In this document: piece by piece, positions 7,108 to 18,123 of the stretch
Layout of the letters: each line of letters opens with the position of its first letter
How positions within the stretch are numbered: the first letter of the stretch is position 1
DNA from: RYN-124 sp033851845
GTDB taxonomy: Bacteria > Actinomycetota > Actinomycetes > Mycobacteriales > SCTD01
Length of the DNA stretch: 33,833 nucleotides
NCBI GenBank assembly: GCA_033851845.1
Contig: JAWWOH010000098.1
Location: forward strand, 1-33,833
Direction: 5' to 3'
Position numbers and translations under genes: made by a program
The notes under the pieces: generated by a model
What the model was told of the DNA's origin: nothing
Seen by the model: only the letters and a program-made list of their open reading frames with translations
Databases searched by the model: none

Positions 7108-7793
7108 TGGACGGTGTGCGCACGTTCCTGCGCGGCCTAGGCCAGACGCTGATCACCCTCGGCGTCGTCGTTCTGCTGTTCTGCGTCTACGAGCTCTATT
7201 TCACCAACCTCTACACGGACCAGCAGCAGGCCAAGGGGCGCGACGACGTGCAGTCCCAGTGGGCCGGTCCGCCGGCGCCCTCGCCGTCGCCCGGGGCCCC
7301 GCTCGCCGGGCCGCCGCTGGGCAAGGGCTTCGCGCTGCTGTGGATCCCTCGCATCGGCAAGGTCGACAAGAACGCGCTGGTGCTGTTCGAGGGCGTCAGC
7401 CACGAGGACCTCAAGCGCGGGCCGGGCCACTACCCCGGCACGGCGCTGCCCGGGGTGTTGGGCAACATGGTGGTCAGCGGGCATCGCACCACGTACGGCG
7501 CACCGTTCAACCGCGTCGACGAGCTGCACTCAGGCGACCCGATCGTCGTCGAGACGCGCGACATCTGGTTCACCTACCGGGTGACGAGCGAGCGTGTCGT
7601 CTCGCCGAGCGCGGTCGAGGTGACCTACCCCGTGCCGATGCACAAGGGCCAGGTCCCGAAGCAGAAGCTGCTCACCCTCACCACCTGCAACCCGAAGTAC
7701 TCCGCCCGCCAGCGGCTCATTGTCTTCGCGGTGCTGGACACCGCGCTGCCCAAGTCGCAAGGCGAACCGCCCGCGCTGACGAGCGGTGGCTGA
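7107..7793 (+). CDS. Class E sortase
   Basis: 228 residues. One N-terminal signal-anchor helix (about 13-31) is followed by a Pro-rich spacer and the sortase barrel. The catalytic triad is visible: His126 in SGHRTTYGAPF, Cys194 in LTLTTCNPKYS, and Arg203 (or Arg201) in ARQRLIV. Class E sortases attach proteins carrying an LAxTG-type signal to the peptidoglycan of high-GC Gram-positives. The gene overlaps DUF881 by one base and is followed at once by a small membrane gene, so the three probably form one operon. No obvious substrate with a sorting signal is encoded in the window. Confidence 0.93.
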   Translation: MDGVRTFLRGLGQTLITLGVVVLLFCVYELYFTNLYTDQQQAKGRDDVQSQWAGPPAPSPSPGAPLAGPPLGKGFALLWIPRIGKVDKNALVLFEGVSHEDLKRGPGHYPGTALPGVLGNMVVSGHRTTYGAPFNRVDELHSGDPIVVETRDIWFTYRVTSERVVSPSAVEVTYPVPMHKGQVPKQKLLTLTTCNPKYSARQRLIVFAVLDTALPKSQGEPPALTSGG

Positions 7794-7794
7794 G

Positions 7795-8007
7795 ATGTAC
7801 GGCTGGCTCTGGCGCAGCTTCCCGGGCGGGCTGCCCGCTAAGCTGCTGTGCAGCGTCGTGCTCCTGGGCGCTGCGCTCGCGTTGCTGTTCTTCATCGTCT
7901 TCCCGCGGGTCGAGCGGCTGCTGCCCTATCAGGACGTGAACGTCGACACCGGCTCGGTCTCCTCACCGAGCGCTGTCCCCGCCCCCGGTCCGACGGCCGG
8001 TCCCTGA
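7795..8007 (+). CDS. Small membrane protein downstream of sortase
   Basis: 70 residues from ATG 7795; GTG 7786 would add three residues and overlap the sortase stop. The protein begins MYGWLWRSFPGGLPAKLL and has one strong transmembrane helix (about 18-37), then a short Ser/Pro-rich tail. Proteins of this length starting MYGW...PG..PAK are, as I recall, common beside actinobacterial sortase and amidotransferase genes. It may assist the sortase but no function is known. Confidence 0.8.
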   Translation: MYGWLWRSFPGGLPAKLLCSVVLLGAALALLFFIVFPRVERLLPYQDVNVDTGSVSSPSAVPAPGPTAGP

Positions 8008-8026
8008 CGGCGTGCCACAATCCGCC

Positions 8027-9997
8027 GTGCCTGTTGCCGCCAAGAAGTCCCCCGCCCGCCGTCCCGCCAAGAAGAGCGCCGGCTCGCCGTACGCCGACCG
8101 GCCGTGGGTGCGCAGCTACCCCGAGACGGTGCCGGCCGACTTCGAGTTCCCGAAGGTGCCGCTGACCCGGCTGCTCGACGACGCGGCATCGTCGTTCCCG
8201 ACCAACACGGCGCTGGCGTTCCTGGGCAACAAGCTGTCCTACAAGCAGCTCAAGGACGAGGTCGACCGCTTCGCCACCGCCTTGTCGGGGCTCGGTGTCG
8301 GCAAGGGCGACCGGGTCGCGATCGTGCTGCCGAACTGCCCGCAGAACGTCATCACGTTCTTCGCGGCGCTACGCATCGGCGCGGTTGTCGTCGAGCACAA
8401 CCCCCTCTACACCGAGAGCGAGCTGCGTCACCAGCTGGCCGACTGCGGCGCGAAGGTCGCTGTCGTACTCGACCGCGTCTACGACACCGTCGCGAAGGTC
8501 CGCAAGGACACCGCGCTCGAGCACATCATCGTCACGTCGGTCGCCGACTACCTGCCGGCGTCGAAGCGGTTGCAGCTGCGGCTGCCGATCGCGAAGGCGA
8601 AGAAGGCCCGCGCGGAGATCACCGCTGATCTGCCGAAGAGCGCGCCCATCAAGCAGTTCACGGCACTTCTCAAGAGCGTGAGTACGCCGGCGCGGCAGGT
8701 CGCGATCGACCCGGAGAACGACCTCGCGCTGCTGCAGTACACCGGCGGCACGACCGGCCTGTCCAAGGGCGCGATGCTGACGCACTTCAACCTGGTCAGC
8801 AACGCGTACATGAACCGGCTCTGGGACACCGGCGCGACCGCCGGCAAGGAGGTCACCCTCGGCGTGCTGCCGCTGTTCCACGCCTACGGCCTGACGGTGG
8901 CGATGACCGGGTCGGTGCTGATGGGCGGCACGCTCGTGCTGCTGCCCCGCTTCGACCTCGACCAGGTCTTCGCGGCGATCGACGAGTGGAAGCCGACGAC
9001 GTTCCCAGGGGTGCCGCCCATCTACAAGGCGCTCGCCGACAGCCCGAAGGCCAAGCAGCACGACCTGCGCTCCATCCGCCTGTGCGTCTCGGGTGCGATG
9101 AAGCTGCCCATCGAGATCCAGGAGCAGTTCGAGAAGATCTCGGGGGCGCGGCTGATCGAGGGCTACGGCATGACGGAGACGTCGCCGTCGACGCACGCCA
9201 ACCCGGTCAGCGGACTGCGCAAGCCGGGCACGATCGGGCTGCCGCTTCCCGGCACGCTGTGCCGCATCGTCGACCAGGAGAACGCATCCAAGGAGGTCGC
9301 GCCCGGCGAGCCGGGCGAGCTCGCGATCGGCGGCCCGCAGGTCTTCAAGGGATACTGGAACCGCGATGACGTCACCGACGTGTTCACGGCCGACGGGTAC
9401 ATCCTCACCGGCGACGTCGCGGTCATGGACGAGGACGGCTTCTTCTCCATCGTCGACCGCAAGAAGGAGCTCATCATCGCGGGCGGGTTCAACATCTACC
9501 CGTCCGAGGTGGAGGAGGTGCTCTTCCAGCTGCCGGGCGTTGCCGATGCCGTGGTGATCGGCGTACCAGACAAGTACCGCGGTGAGACGGTCAAGGCGTT
9601 CCTCGTGAAGCAGCCAGGCGCCGACCTGTCGGAGGACGACGTGACGGCGCACTGCGCCGCGCATCTCGCGGCGTACAAGGTGCCGAAGCTCGTGGAGTTC
9701 CGCGACGAGCTGCCGCGCACCGTCGTCGGCAAGGTGCTGCGTCGCGTGCTGGTCGAGGAGGAGCGCGAGAAGGCCGCCAAGGGCGCGGCACCGAAGCCGG
9801 CATCCGTGCCCGGTGGGGTCGCCCGGGGTGCGAAGGACACACCGGCACCGAAGGCCGCGGCGAAGGGGGCGGCGAACAAGACGGCGGCGGCCAAGAAGAC
9901 GACCGCGAAGGCGCCGGCGAAGAAGACGGCGGCGAAGAAGACGGCGGCGAAGGCACCGGCGAAGAAGGCAGCCCCCAAGAAAGCCGCGAAGTCCTAG
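8027..9997 (+). CDS. Long-chain fatty acyl-CoA ligase with lysine-rich histone-H1-like tail
   Basis: 656 residues from GTG 8027 (GTG 8012 would add five). It activates fatty acids to acyl-CoA through an acyl-AMP intermediate. ANL-superfamily motifs are all present: the P-loop YTGGTTGLSKGA, GYGMTETSPS, YILTGDVA, the hinge DRKKELIIAGGFN, and the catalytic lysine in RTVVGKVLRR. The core ends near residue 580. The last roughly 75 residues are an Ala/Lys repeat (AKKTAAKKTAAKAPAKK type) like the tails of actinobacterial histone-like proteins, and the extreme N-terminus is also basic (AAKKSPARRPAKKSAG). CACAAT five bases before GTG 8027 suggests a leaderless transcript. Confidence 0.93.
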   Translation: MPVAAKKSPARRPAKKSAGSPYADRPWVRSYPETVPADFEFPKVPLTRLLDDAASSFPTNTALAFLGNKLSYKQLKDEVDRFATALSGLGVGKGDRVAIVLPNCPQNVITFFAALRIGAVVVEHNPLYTESELRHQLADCGAKVAVVLDRVYDTVAKVRKDTALEHIIVTSVADYLPASKRLQLRLPIAKAKKARAEITADLPKSAPIKQFTALLKSVSTPARQVAIDPENDLALLQYTGGTTGLSKGAMLTHFNLVSNAYMNRLWDTGATAGKEVTLGVLPLFHAYGLTVAMTGSVLMGGTLVLLPRFDLDQVFAAIDEWKPTTFPGVPPIYKALADSPKAKQHDLRSIRLCVSGAMKLPIEIQEQFEKISGARLIEGYGMTETSPSTHANPVSGLRKPGTIGLPLPGTLCRIVDQENASKEVAPGEPGELAIGGPQVFKGYWNRDDVTDVFTADGYILTGDVAVMDEDGFFSIVDRKKELIIAGGFNIYPSEVEEVLFQLPGVADAVVIGVPDKYRGETVKAFLVKQPGADLSEDDVTAHCAAHLAAYKVPKLVEFRDELPRTVVGKVLRRVLVEEEREKAAKGAAPKPASVPGGVARGAKDTPAPKAAAKGAANKTAAAKKTTAKAPAKKTAAKKTAAKAPAKKAAPKKAAKS

Positions 9998-10006
9998 CCT
10001 GAGTCC

Positions 10007-10657
10007 GTGAGCCCCGCGCGGATCCTGGTCGTCGACAACTACGACAGCTTCGTGTTCAACCTGGTCCAGTACCTGGGCCAGCTCGGAGCCGAGTGCGTCG
10101 TACGCCGCAATGACGAGGTCGGCCCGAACGAGGTGGACGGGTACGACGGGGTGCTGCTCTCACCCGGACCGGGTGTGCCGGAGGACGCCGGTTGCTCGGT
10201 CGACATGGTCCGCGAGTGCGAGCAGCGCGGGCTGCCGTTGCTCGGTGTCTGCCTCGGCCACCAGGCGATCGCCGTCGCGCACGGCGCGGTCGTGAGCCGG
10301 GCGCCGGAGCTGCTGCACGGCAAGACCAGTGAGGTCGTGCATGAGGGGGCCGGTGTGCTGCACGGTCTGCCGAGCCCGTTCATCGCCACCCGCTACCACT
10401 CGCTCGCGGTCGAGGAGAGCACGCTGCCGCCGGAGCTTGCGGTCACGGGCCGGACGGCCAGCCGGGTCGTGATGGCGATCCGGCACCGCGACCGGCCGAT
10501 CGAAGGCGTGCAGTTCCATCCGGAGTCGGTGCTGACGCAGGGCGGTCACACGATGCTGGCGACCTGGCTCGGGCAGTGCGGTGATCTGGACGCGGCAAAG
10601 CTCGCCCCGCCGCTCGCGCAACGCGTCGAGGACAAGCGCCTCGCCGCCTTCGGCTGA
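10007..10657 (+). CDS. pabA: Glutamine amidotransferase component of anthranilate/aminodeoxychorismate synthase
   Basis: 216 residues. A class I glutamine amidotransferase that releases ammonia from glutamine for a TrpE- or PabB-type synthase. The N-terminus ILVVDNYDSFVFNLVQYL is diagnostic of TrpG/PabA. The nucleophile is Cys82 in GVCLGHQ, and the triad is completed by His171 and Glu173 in FHPES. The equivalent gene next to pknB in Mycobacterium is named trpG; no synthase partner is in the window, so use in folate or tryptophan synthesis cannot be decided. TAGCCT lies six bases before the GTG start and there is no Shine-Dalgarno sequence, which suggests a leaderless mRNA. Confidence 0.93.
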   Translation: MSPARILVVDNYDSFVFNLVQYLGQLGAECVVRRNDEVGPNEVDGYDGVLLSPGPGVPEDAGCSVDMVRECEQRGLPLLGVCLGHQAIAVAHGAVVSRAPELLHGKTSEVVHEGAGVLHGLPSPFIATRYHSLAVEESTLPPELAVTGRTASRVVMAIRHRDRPIEGVQFHPESVLTQGGHTMLATWLGQCGDLDAAKLAPPLAQRVEDKRLAAFG

Positions 10658-10668
10658 CGCCCCTGTCG

Positions 10669-10732
10669 CGGAATGTGGCGGCTTCGTGCCGTTGCCACGC
10701 CGGTGTCGCCGACCGAAACCGGCCACATTCCG
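10669..10732. terminator. Long inverted repeat between convergent pabA and pknB
   Basis: CGGAATGTGGC at 10669-10679 pairs perfectly with GCCACATTCCG at 10722-10732, and pairing extends inward imperfectly for several bases. It lies between two convergent transcription units and is best read as a bidirectional terminator, although no T run follows. Confidence 0.7.
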
Positions 10733-10736
10733 GGGG

Positions 10737-12462
<1,726 letters not shown>

Positions 12463-12470
<8 letters not shown>

Positions 12471-13917
12471 GCTTGCCGTGCCGCTTCTTGCCGGGTCCCG
12501 GCGCCGGCTGCGGCAGCGGCACGACGTGCACCGTGACGGTGGCTCCGTACGTCACGGAGCCGGTCGGGGTCACGCCGCTGACGCTACCGGCGGGTGCTCC
12601 GCTTCCGTCGTAGGCGAACGTCGGAACCAGGCCGAGGCCCTGCAGTGCAGAGCGAACCGCCGCCGGGGACTTCCCGGCGTACGCCGACGACGACACCATC
12701 ACTGTCGGCTTGCCGCTCGATACGACGAGCGTGATCTCGTCGCCCTCGTGCACGGTGGCACCAGCGGGCGGCAACGTGCCGATGACGCGGCCCGCAGTCA
12801 CGGTCTTGGACGTCGAGGTCGTCCGGGCGGCGTCGAGGTGGGCTGCGGACAGCCGCGAGGTCGCCGCATCGACGGTGGTGCCCGCAGCGATCGACGGCAC
12901 GGCGACGCTCGCCGGTGCGAGGCAGGCGCGAGCGGACAGTCCGATGACGACGACGGCGAGCAGCACGGACGCGATGCGGACCGCGCGGCGGTGCTCGGAG
13001 ATGCGGGGGGCCCGCCACCGAGCGGCTGGCACAGCGACAACAGGCAGCACCCGCGTCGCCGGGGGTGGAGCGGCCATGGTGACGGTGTCGGTCATCTCGG
13101 CACGCAGGGCCAGGGCGGCGCGGCCGAGGTCACCGGCGTGCGCCGGCCGCTTCGCGGGGTTCTTCTCCATCGCGCGCGCGATCAGGTCGCGGACCGGCTC
13201 GGGGACGTCCGGCGGCAGGGGTGGTGGCACGTCGTGCACGTGCGCCGCGGCGACCGTCATCGGGTTGGAGCCGGGGAACGGGCGCTGACCGGCGAGGCAC
13301 TCGTAGGCGACGACGCCGAGGGAGTAGACGTCACTGGCCGGCGTGACGACTCCGCCCGAGGCCTGCTCGGGCGACAGGTAGTAGGCCGTGCCGACGAGCG
13401 ATCCGGTGCGGGTGATCGGCACCGCGTCTGCCGCGCGGGCGATGCCGAAGTCGGTGATCTTCACGACGCCGTCCGGACGCACGAGCAGGTTGCCGGGCTT
13501 GACGTCGCGGTGCACGACCCCGATCTCGTGCGCTGCCTCGAGGCCGAGGGCGGCCTGTCCGACGATGTCGAGCGTGCGATCGGCGGAGAGCCGGCCCTCG
13601 CGGGCCAGCAGCGCCGACAGCGGCTCGCCGTCGACGAGCTCCATCACCAGCCAGGCGGCGGTCTCCGGCTCGACCTGCTCGCCGTAGTCGTAGACCGAGG
13701 CGATGCCCGGGTGCGACAGCGCGGCCGCGTGCCGCGCCTCGCCGCGGAAGCGCTGCCGGAACTCCGCGTCGTCGACGTACTCCGGCTTGAGGCACTTCAC
13801 CGCAACCGGTCGGCCGAGCACGGTGTCCAGACCACGCCAGACCTCGCCCATCCCGCCGACGGCGATCCGCTCGTCGAGGCGGTAGCGGCCGGCGAGGTGC
13901 TCGCGGGTCTCGTTCAC
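12463..13917 (-). CDS. pknA: Serine/threonine protein kinase PknA, here with PASTA-like extracellular region
   Basis: 484 residues from GTG 13917, which overlaps the pbpA stop (GTGA). The kinase domain covers about 10-275: glycine loop AVGGMGEV, Lys41 in VAVKCL, Asp138 in HRDVKPGN, Asp156 in TDFGIARA, then YYLSPEQA. One transmembrane helix lies at about 313-333. Beyond it are two PASTA-like units (VAVPSIAAGTTVDAATSRL and a second with SPAAVRSALQGLGLVP), then a basic end. M. tuberculosis PknA lacks PASTA domains, so this architecture differs from the best-known example. It acts with PknB in controlling cell shape and division. Confidence 0.95.
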
Positions 13918-15383
13918 TGGCCGAGGATCGCGCGCATGACGTCGCGGGCGATCGGCGCCGCGACCCTGCCGCCGGTGGCCTCGGATCCCGCGGAGCCGCC
14001 GTCCTCGACCAGCACGGCGATCGCGACCTGCGGGTCGTTGGCCGGCGCGAAGGCGATGAACCAGGCATGCGGCGCGGCGCCGTCGGCGTGCTGCGCCGTT
14101 CCTGTCTTGCCGGCGACCGGCACACCCGGGATCTGCGCGGACCGGCCGGTGCCGCTGGTGACGACGAGCTCCATCATCGACGTGAGCTGGTCGGCAACGG
14201 AGGCGGAGATGGCCCGCTTGTAGACCTGCGGCCGGGTCTGCGACAGCGTGCTCAGGTCGGGTGCCTGCACCTCGCGGACGAGGTACGGCGTCATGATCGT
14301 GCCGCCGTTGGCGATGCCGGCCGCGACCATCGCCATCTGGAGCGGCGTCACGCGGACGTCGTACTGGCCGATCGCCGACTGCGCCTCCTGTGGGGGCGAC
14401 AGCTCGGCCGGGAAGACGCTGCCGGCGACCCTGAGCGGGAGGCGGACGCCGTCGTCGTTCAGGCCGAACTTTTGCGCCTGGTCGCGAAGCGCGGCGCCGC
14501 CGAGCTTCATGCCGAGCGAGCCGAACGCGGTGTTGCACGAGATGCGCAGCGCATCGGCGAGGCTCGTCGTTGTGCCGTTGCCGCACTTCTCGCCGCCGAA
14601 GTTCTTCAGGTTGCGGTCGGTCTGCGGCAGGTCGAGCTCGGTGGGAGAGGGGATCTCGCTGCTGGGGTTGAACTTGCCGGAGCTCAGCGCGGCGGCGGAC
14701 GTGATGACCTTGAACGTGGAGCCCGGCGGGTAGGTCTGCGAGATCGCGCGGTTGAGCATCGGGTCGGCGTCGTCGGCCTGCAGCCGCTTGTAGTAGGCGC
14801 GCATCGACTTCGCGTCGTGCGAGGACAACCTGGCGGGATCGAAGGACGGCGTACTGACCATCGCGAGGATCGCGCCGGTGCGTGGGTCGAGGGCGACGAC
14901 GGCGCCTCGCTTTCCTTGCAGTCCGGCGTACGCCGCGCGCTGCGCCGCCTGCTGCAGGGTCAGCACGACTCGACCGCCTTCGGGCCGCCGGCCGGTGATG
15001 TAGTCCGACAGCCGGCGTACGAACAGGTTGTCGCTCTGGCCCGAGAGCACGTCGTTCTCGGCCTGCTCGATGCCGGTGCGGCCGTAGACGAACGACGCGA
15101 AGCCGGTCACGTGGGCGAAGGCGGCACCGCCGGGATAGGTGCGCAGGAACTTCAGCTGCTCGGACGGCGTGGCCTTGTCGAGAGCGACAGCGTTGGCGCC
15201 GCCGCCGGTCGACAACACGATGGGCCCGCGCTCGTGCGCGTAGCTGCGCAGCAGCCCTCGCGCGTTGCGGGTGTCGTTGCGGTAGGAGTCGGCCTTGACG
15301 ACCTGCACGTAGTTGACGTTGAGGAACAGCAGGCCGAACAGCAGCAGGCAGGCAACCGCGACGCGTCGCAGGGGTGCGTTCAT
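13914..15383 (-). CDS. pbpA: Penicillin-binding protein PbpA (class B transpeptidase)
   Basis: 489 residues, close to the 491 of M. tuberculosis PbpA. It is a membrane-anchored DD-transpeptidase that cross-links peptidoglycan. An N-terminal transmembrane helix (about 7-25) precedes the dimerisation region and the penicillin-binding domain with all three motifs: STFK in PPGSTFKVI, SCN in ISCNTAFG and KTG in AGKTGTAQHA. The start ATG overlaps the rodA stop (ATGA) and its own stop overlaps the pknA start. It is the partner of the adjacent SEDS glycosyltransferase. Confidence 0.96.
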   Translation of the reverse strand: MNAPLRRVAVACLLLFGLLFLNVNYVQVVKADSYRNDTRNARGLLRSYAHERGPIVLSTGGGANAVALDKATPSEQLKFLRTYPGGAAFAHVTGFASFVYGRTGIEQAENDVLSGQSDNLFVRRLSDYITGRRPEGGRVVLTLQQAAQRAAYAGLQGKRGAVVALDPRTGAILAMVSTPSFDPARLSSHDAKSMRAYYKRLQADDADPMLNRAISQTYPPGSTFKVITSAAALSSGKFNPSSEIPSPTELDLPQTDRNLKNFGGEKCGNGTTTSLADALRISCNTAFGSLGMKLGGAALRDQAQKFGLNDDGVRLPLRVAGSVFPAELSPPQEAQSAIGQYDVRVTPLQMAMVAAGIANGGTIMTPYLVREVQAPDLSTLSQTRPQVYKRAISASVADQLTSMMELVVTSGTGRSAQIPGVPVAGKTGTAQHADGAAPHAWFIAFAPANDPQVAIAVLVEDGGSAGSEATGGRVAAPIARDVMRAILGQ

Positions 15384-16801
15384 CGCCTGACCACCGTGGT
15401 CGGTGCGTCCTGCAGCGCAGCGCGCGCCTTGTCGGGTGCGACGGGTGCCGGCGCGGGTCGTCGGGCGGCGTCGCTGATGCGCAGCAGGAGCGCGACGAGG
15501 ACCCAGTTCATGACGACGGAGCTGCCGCCGTACGACAGCCACGGCAGTGTCACACCGGTCAGCGGGATGAGACCGGTGACGCCGCCGACGATGACGAACA
15601 CCTGCAGCGCAAGGGCGAACGAGAGCCCGGTCGCGAGCAGCTTGCCGAAGGAGTCACGGCAGGCCAGACCTGATCGCAGCCCGCGCTCGACGATGAGGGC
15701 GAACAGCATGAGCACCGCCATCACGCCGATCAGCCCGAGCTCCTCCCCGATGGCCGCCATGATGAAGTCGGTCTTCGCGAACGGCACGATGCCGGGCTGT
15801 CCTTCGCCCAGACCCGTCCCGCTGATGCCACCGGTGCCGAAGCCGAACAGCCCCTGCACGAGCTGGTAGCCGTCGCCGCTCGCCTTCGCGAAGGGGTGCA
15901 GCCAGGTGTCCACGCGCCGCTGCACGTGCCCGAACAGGTGGTACGCCGCGAACGACCCCGCGCCGAAGAGCGCGACGCCGATCAGCAGCCACGACGTGCG
16001 CTCAGTGGCGACGTAGAGCATCACGATGAAGATGCCGAAGAACAGCAGCGACGAGCCGAGGTCCTTCTCGCGTACGAGGACGGCGAGGCTGGCCGCCCAC
16101 GCGACCAGGATCGGGCCGAGGTCGCGGGCCCGCGGCAGGTCGATGCCGGCGACGCGCCGGCTTGCCAACGACAGCACGTCGCGCTTGCCGACCAGGTAGC
16201 TGGCGAAGAAGACCATCAGCAGCACCTTCGCGACCTCGCTGGGCTGCACGGTGATGGGACCGAGCCGGATCCAGAGCCGGGCGCCGTTGATCGTCGCGCC
16301 GACACCGGGGAGGGCCGGCAGCAGCAGCAGGAACAGGCCGGCCGCGGCGCTGGTGTAGGCGTAGCGGGCGAGTCTGGTGTGGTCACGTACGACGACGAGT
16401 ACGGCGACGAACGCGGCAACGGCGATGGCGGTCCACACCAGCTGCAGCGGAGCGTCGGCGCGATGCACCGCGGTGCCGTTCTGATGTGCGTGCTCGACGG
16501 ATGCGAGGTCGAGCCGACGGATCATCACCAGGCCGAGGCCGTTGAGCATGGCGACGCAGGGCAGGATCAGCGGATCGGCGTACGGCGCGTACCGGCGTAC
16601 GACGACATGGGCGATGCCGAACAGAGCGGCCAGACCGGCGCCGTAGCCGAACGTGCCGGTCGGGATCGTGCCGTTCTGGCCGATGCCGACCGCCGCGTAC
16701 GCGACGACCGCCACGGCGACGGCGAACAGCGTCAGGGCGAGCTCGGTTCCACGAGAGCGGGAGCCGACGGGCGCGACGGGCGCGAGGGTCGGTGCGGTCA
16801 C
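15380..16801 (-). CDS. rodA: SEDS-family peptidoglycan glycosyltransferase RodA
   Basis: 473 residues from GTG 16801, overlapping the pstP stop (GTGA). About ten to twelve transmembrane helices are evident. SEDS signatures include GARLWIRLGPITVQPSEVAK in the middle, DLGSSLLFFGIF, the large loop with FGTGGISGTGLGEGQPG, and the C-terminal PLTGVTLPWLSYGGSS. It polymerises glycan strands from lipid II together with its class B PBP, encoded next in the operon. FtsW is the close paralogue; the position between pstP and pbpA identifies this as RodA. Confidence 0.95.
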   Translation of the reverse strand: MTAPTLAPVAPVGSRSRGTELALTLFAVAVAVVAYAAVGIGQNGTIPTGTFGYGAGLAALFGIAHVVVRRYAPYADPLILPCVAMLNGLGLVMIRRLDLASVEHAHQNGTAVHRADAPLQLVWTAIAVAAFVAVLVVVRDHTRLARYAYTSAAAGLFLLLLPALPGVGATINGARLWIRLGPITVQPSEVAKVLLMVFFASYLVGKRDVLSLASRRVAGIDLPRARDLGPILVAWAASLAVLVREKDLGSSLLFFGIFIVMLYVATERTSWLLIGVALFGAGSFAAYHLFGHVQRRVDTWLHPFAKASGDGYQLVQGLFGFGTGGISGTGLGEGQPGIVPFAKTDFIMAAIGEELGLIGVMAVLMLFALIVERGLRSGLACRDSFGKLLATGLSFALALQVFVIVGGVTGLIPLTGVTLPWLSYGGSSVVMNWVLVALLLRISDAARRPAPAPVAPDKARAALQDAPTTVVRR

Positions 16802-18123
16802 GGGCAGCCCGTGGTCGTCGGCGGCGTCGGTGCCGGCAGCACGCTGACGCTCGGGGTGGGTGCCGCCGGTGCACCTGATGGCGCAGCGGTGGGGGTCGGC
16901 TGCGGCGACACCGCGGTGGCGGGGCAGGCGAGGGTCTTCAGCCTGGCCAGGATCTGCTGCGCGTCGGCCTTGCTCTTCGCCACGATCCCCTTCTGCACCC
17001 GGGCCGCGTCGAGCTCGCCGAGCTGGTCGGTCGTCAGGTCGCTGCGCTCGTCGACGCTGGACAGGTCCACCCCGACGACGGAGCTGTTGACACCGCGGAA
17101 CACGGCTACCTGACGACCGTCGGCACCGACGTAGTACTGCGACTGGACGTAGGCGTAGCCGGCGCCGGCCCCGGCGAGCAGCAGGAGCCCGACGAGCGCC
17201 ACGACGACCGCCAGCCGCCGCCGGCCGCGTTTCGAGGGCTCCGCGTCGACGGGGGCGGTCCTCTGCCGCACCGGTGCCTCGATGTCGCGGCCCTCGGCCG
17301 TGCGGGCCCGTGCGGCCGCCGTCTCGTCAACACCGGGGAGCGGTGCCTGGGGGGCCTCCGCGGCGGCACCGGCGACGACCGGGTCGGCGGGCAGCGCGTG
17401 CTCGGCCTCCACCGCGTCGGCGACGATGACGGTGATGTTGTCGGGTCCGCCGCCGCGCAGTGCGAGCTGCACGAGCTGGTCGACGGCTTGCTGCGGGTCG
17501 ACACCGCTGAGCGCGTCGCGCAAGGTGTCGGGACTGGCGACCGGGCCGGTCAGGCCGTCGCTGCACAGCAGGTAGCGGTCCCCGGCGCGCACCTCGCGCA
17601 CCGACAGGTCGGGCTCGAGGTCGTCGCGACCGTCGAGCACCTTGGTGATGACGTTGCGCTGCGGGTGGGCCTCCGCCTCTTCCTCGCTGATGCGGCCGGC
17701 GTCGACGAGGGTCTGCACGAGGGTGTGGTCGTGGGTGATCTGGGTGAGCTCGCCCGAGCGCAGCAGGTAGCAGCGCGAGTCGCCGATGTGCAGCAGCCCG
17801 AGCCGGCTGCCGCCCCACAGGATGGCGGTCAGCGTCGTACCCATGCCGTCGAGTGCGGCGTCGCCCTCGACCATGTCGTGCAGCCGCGTGTTGGCCGAGG
17901 CGGCGGCGTTGCGCAGCGCGTCGAGCAGGTCGGGGCCGGGTGCGTCCTCGTCCAGCGGTGCGATCGCCGCGATGGCGACGGCGCTGGCGACCTCACCCGC
18001 GGCGTGCCCGCCCATGCCGTCAGCGACGGCGAGCAGCCGCGGTCCGGCGTACACCGAGTCCTCGTTGCCGTCCCGCAGCAGCCCGGTGTGCGATCGGGCG
18101 GCGAACCGCAGCGTCAGCGTCAT
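16798..18123 (-). CDS. pstP: PP2C-family serine/threonine phosphatase PstP
   Basis: 441 residues. The PP2C domain (about 5-235) has the metal-binding motifs: DGNEDS near the start, VADGMGGHAAGE, GDSRCYLL, CSDGLTG and GGPDNITVIVAD. A linker leads to one transmembrane helix (about 305-328, preceded by KRGRRRLA). A 90-residue extracellular region follows and ends in a Pro/Thr-rich tail. It dephosphorylates PknA, PknB and their targets. The start overlaps the fhaB stop (ATGA) and the stop overlaps the rodA start. Confidence 0.96.
   Translation of the reverse strand: MTLTLRFAARSHTGLLRDGNEDSVYAGPRLLAVADGMGGHAAGEVASAVAIAAIAPLDEDAPGPDLLDALRNAAASANTRLHDMVEGDAALDGMGTTLTAILWGGSRLGLLHIGDSRCYLLRSGELTQITHDHTLVQTLVDAGRISEEEAEAHPQRNVITKVLDGRDDLEPDLSVREVRAGDRYLLCSDGLTGPVASPDTLRDALSGVDPQQAVDQLVQLALRGGGPDNITVIVADAVEAEHALPADPVVAGAAAEAPQAPLPGVDETAAARARTAEGRDIEAPVRQRTAPVDAEPSKRGRRRLAVVVALVGLLLLAGAGAGYAYVQSQYYVGADGRQVAVFRGVNSSVVGVDLSSVDERSDLTTDQLGELDAARVQKGIVAKSKADAQQILARLKTLACPATAVSPQPTPTAAPSGAPAAPTPSVSVLPAPTPPTTTGCP

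Noticed and set aside
8369..9664. Minus-strand open frame over the acyl-CoA ligase
   Set aside because: Antisense to an enzyme with every ANL motif; composition is typical of a shadow frame.
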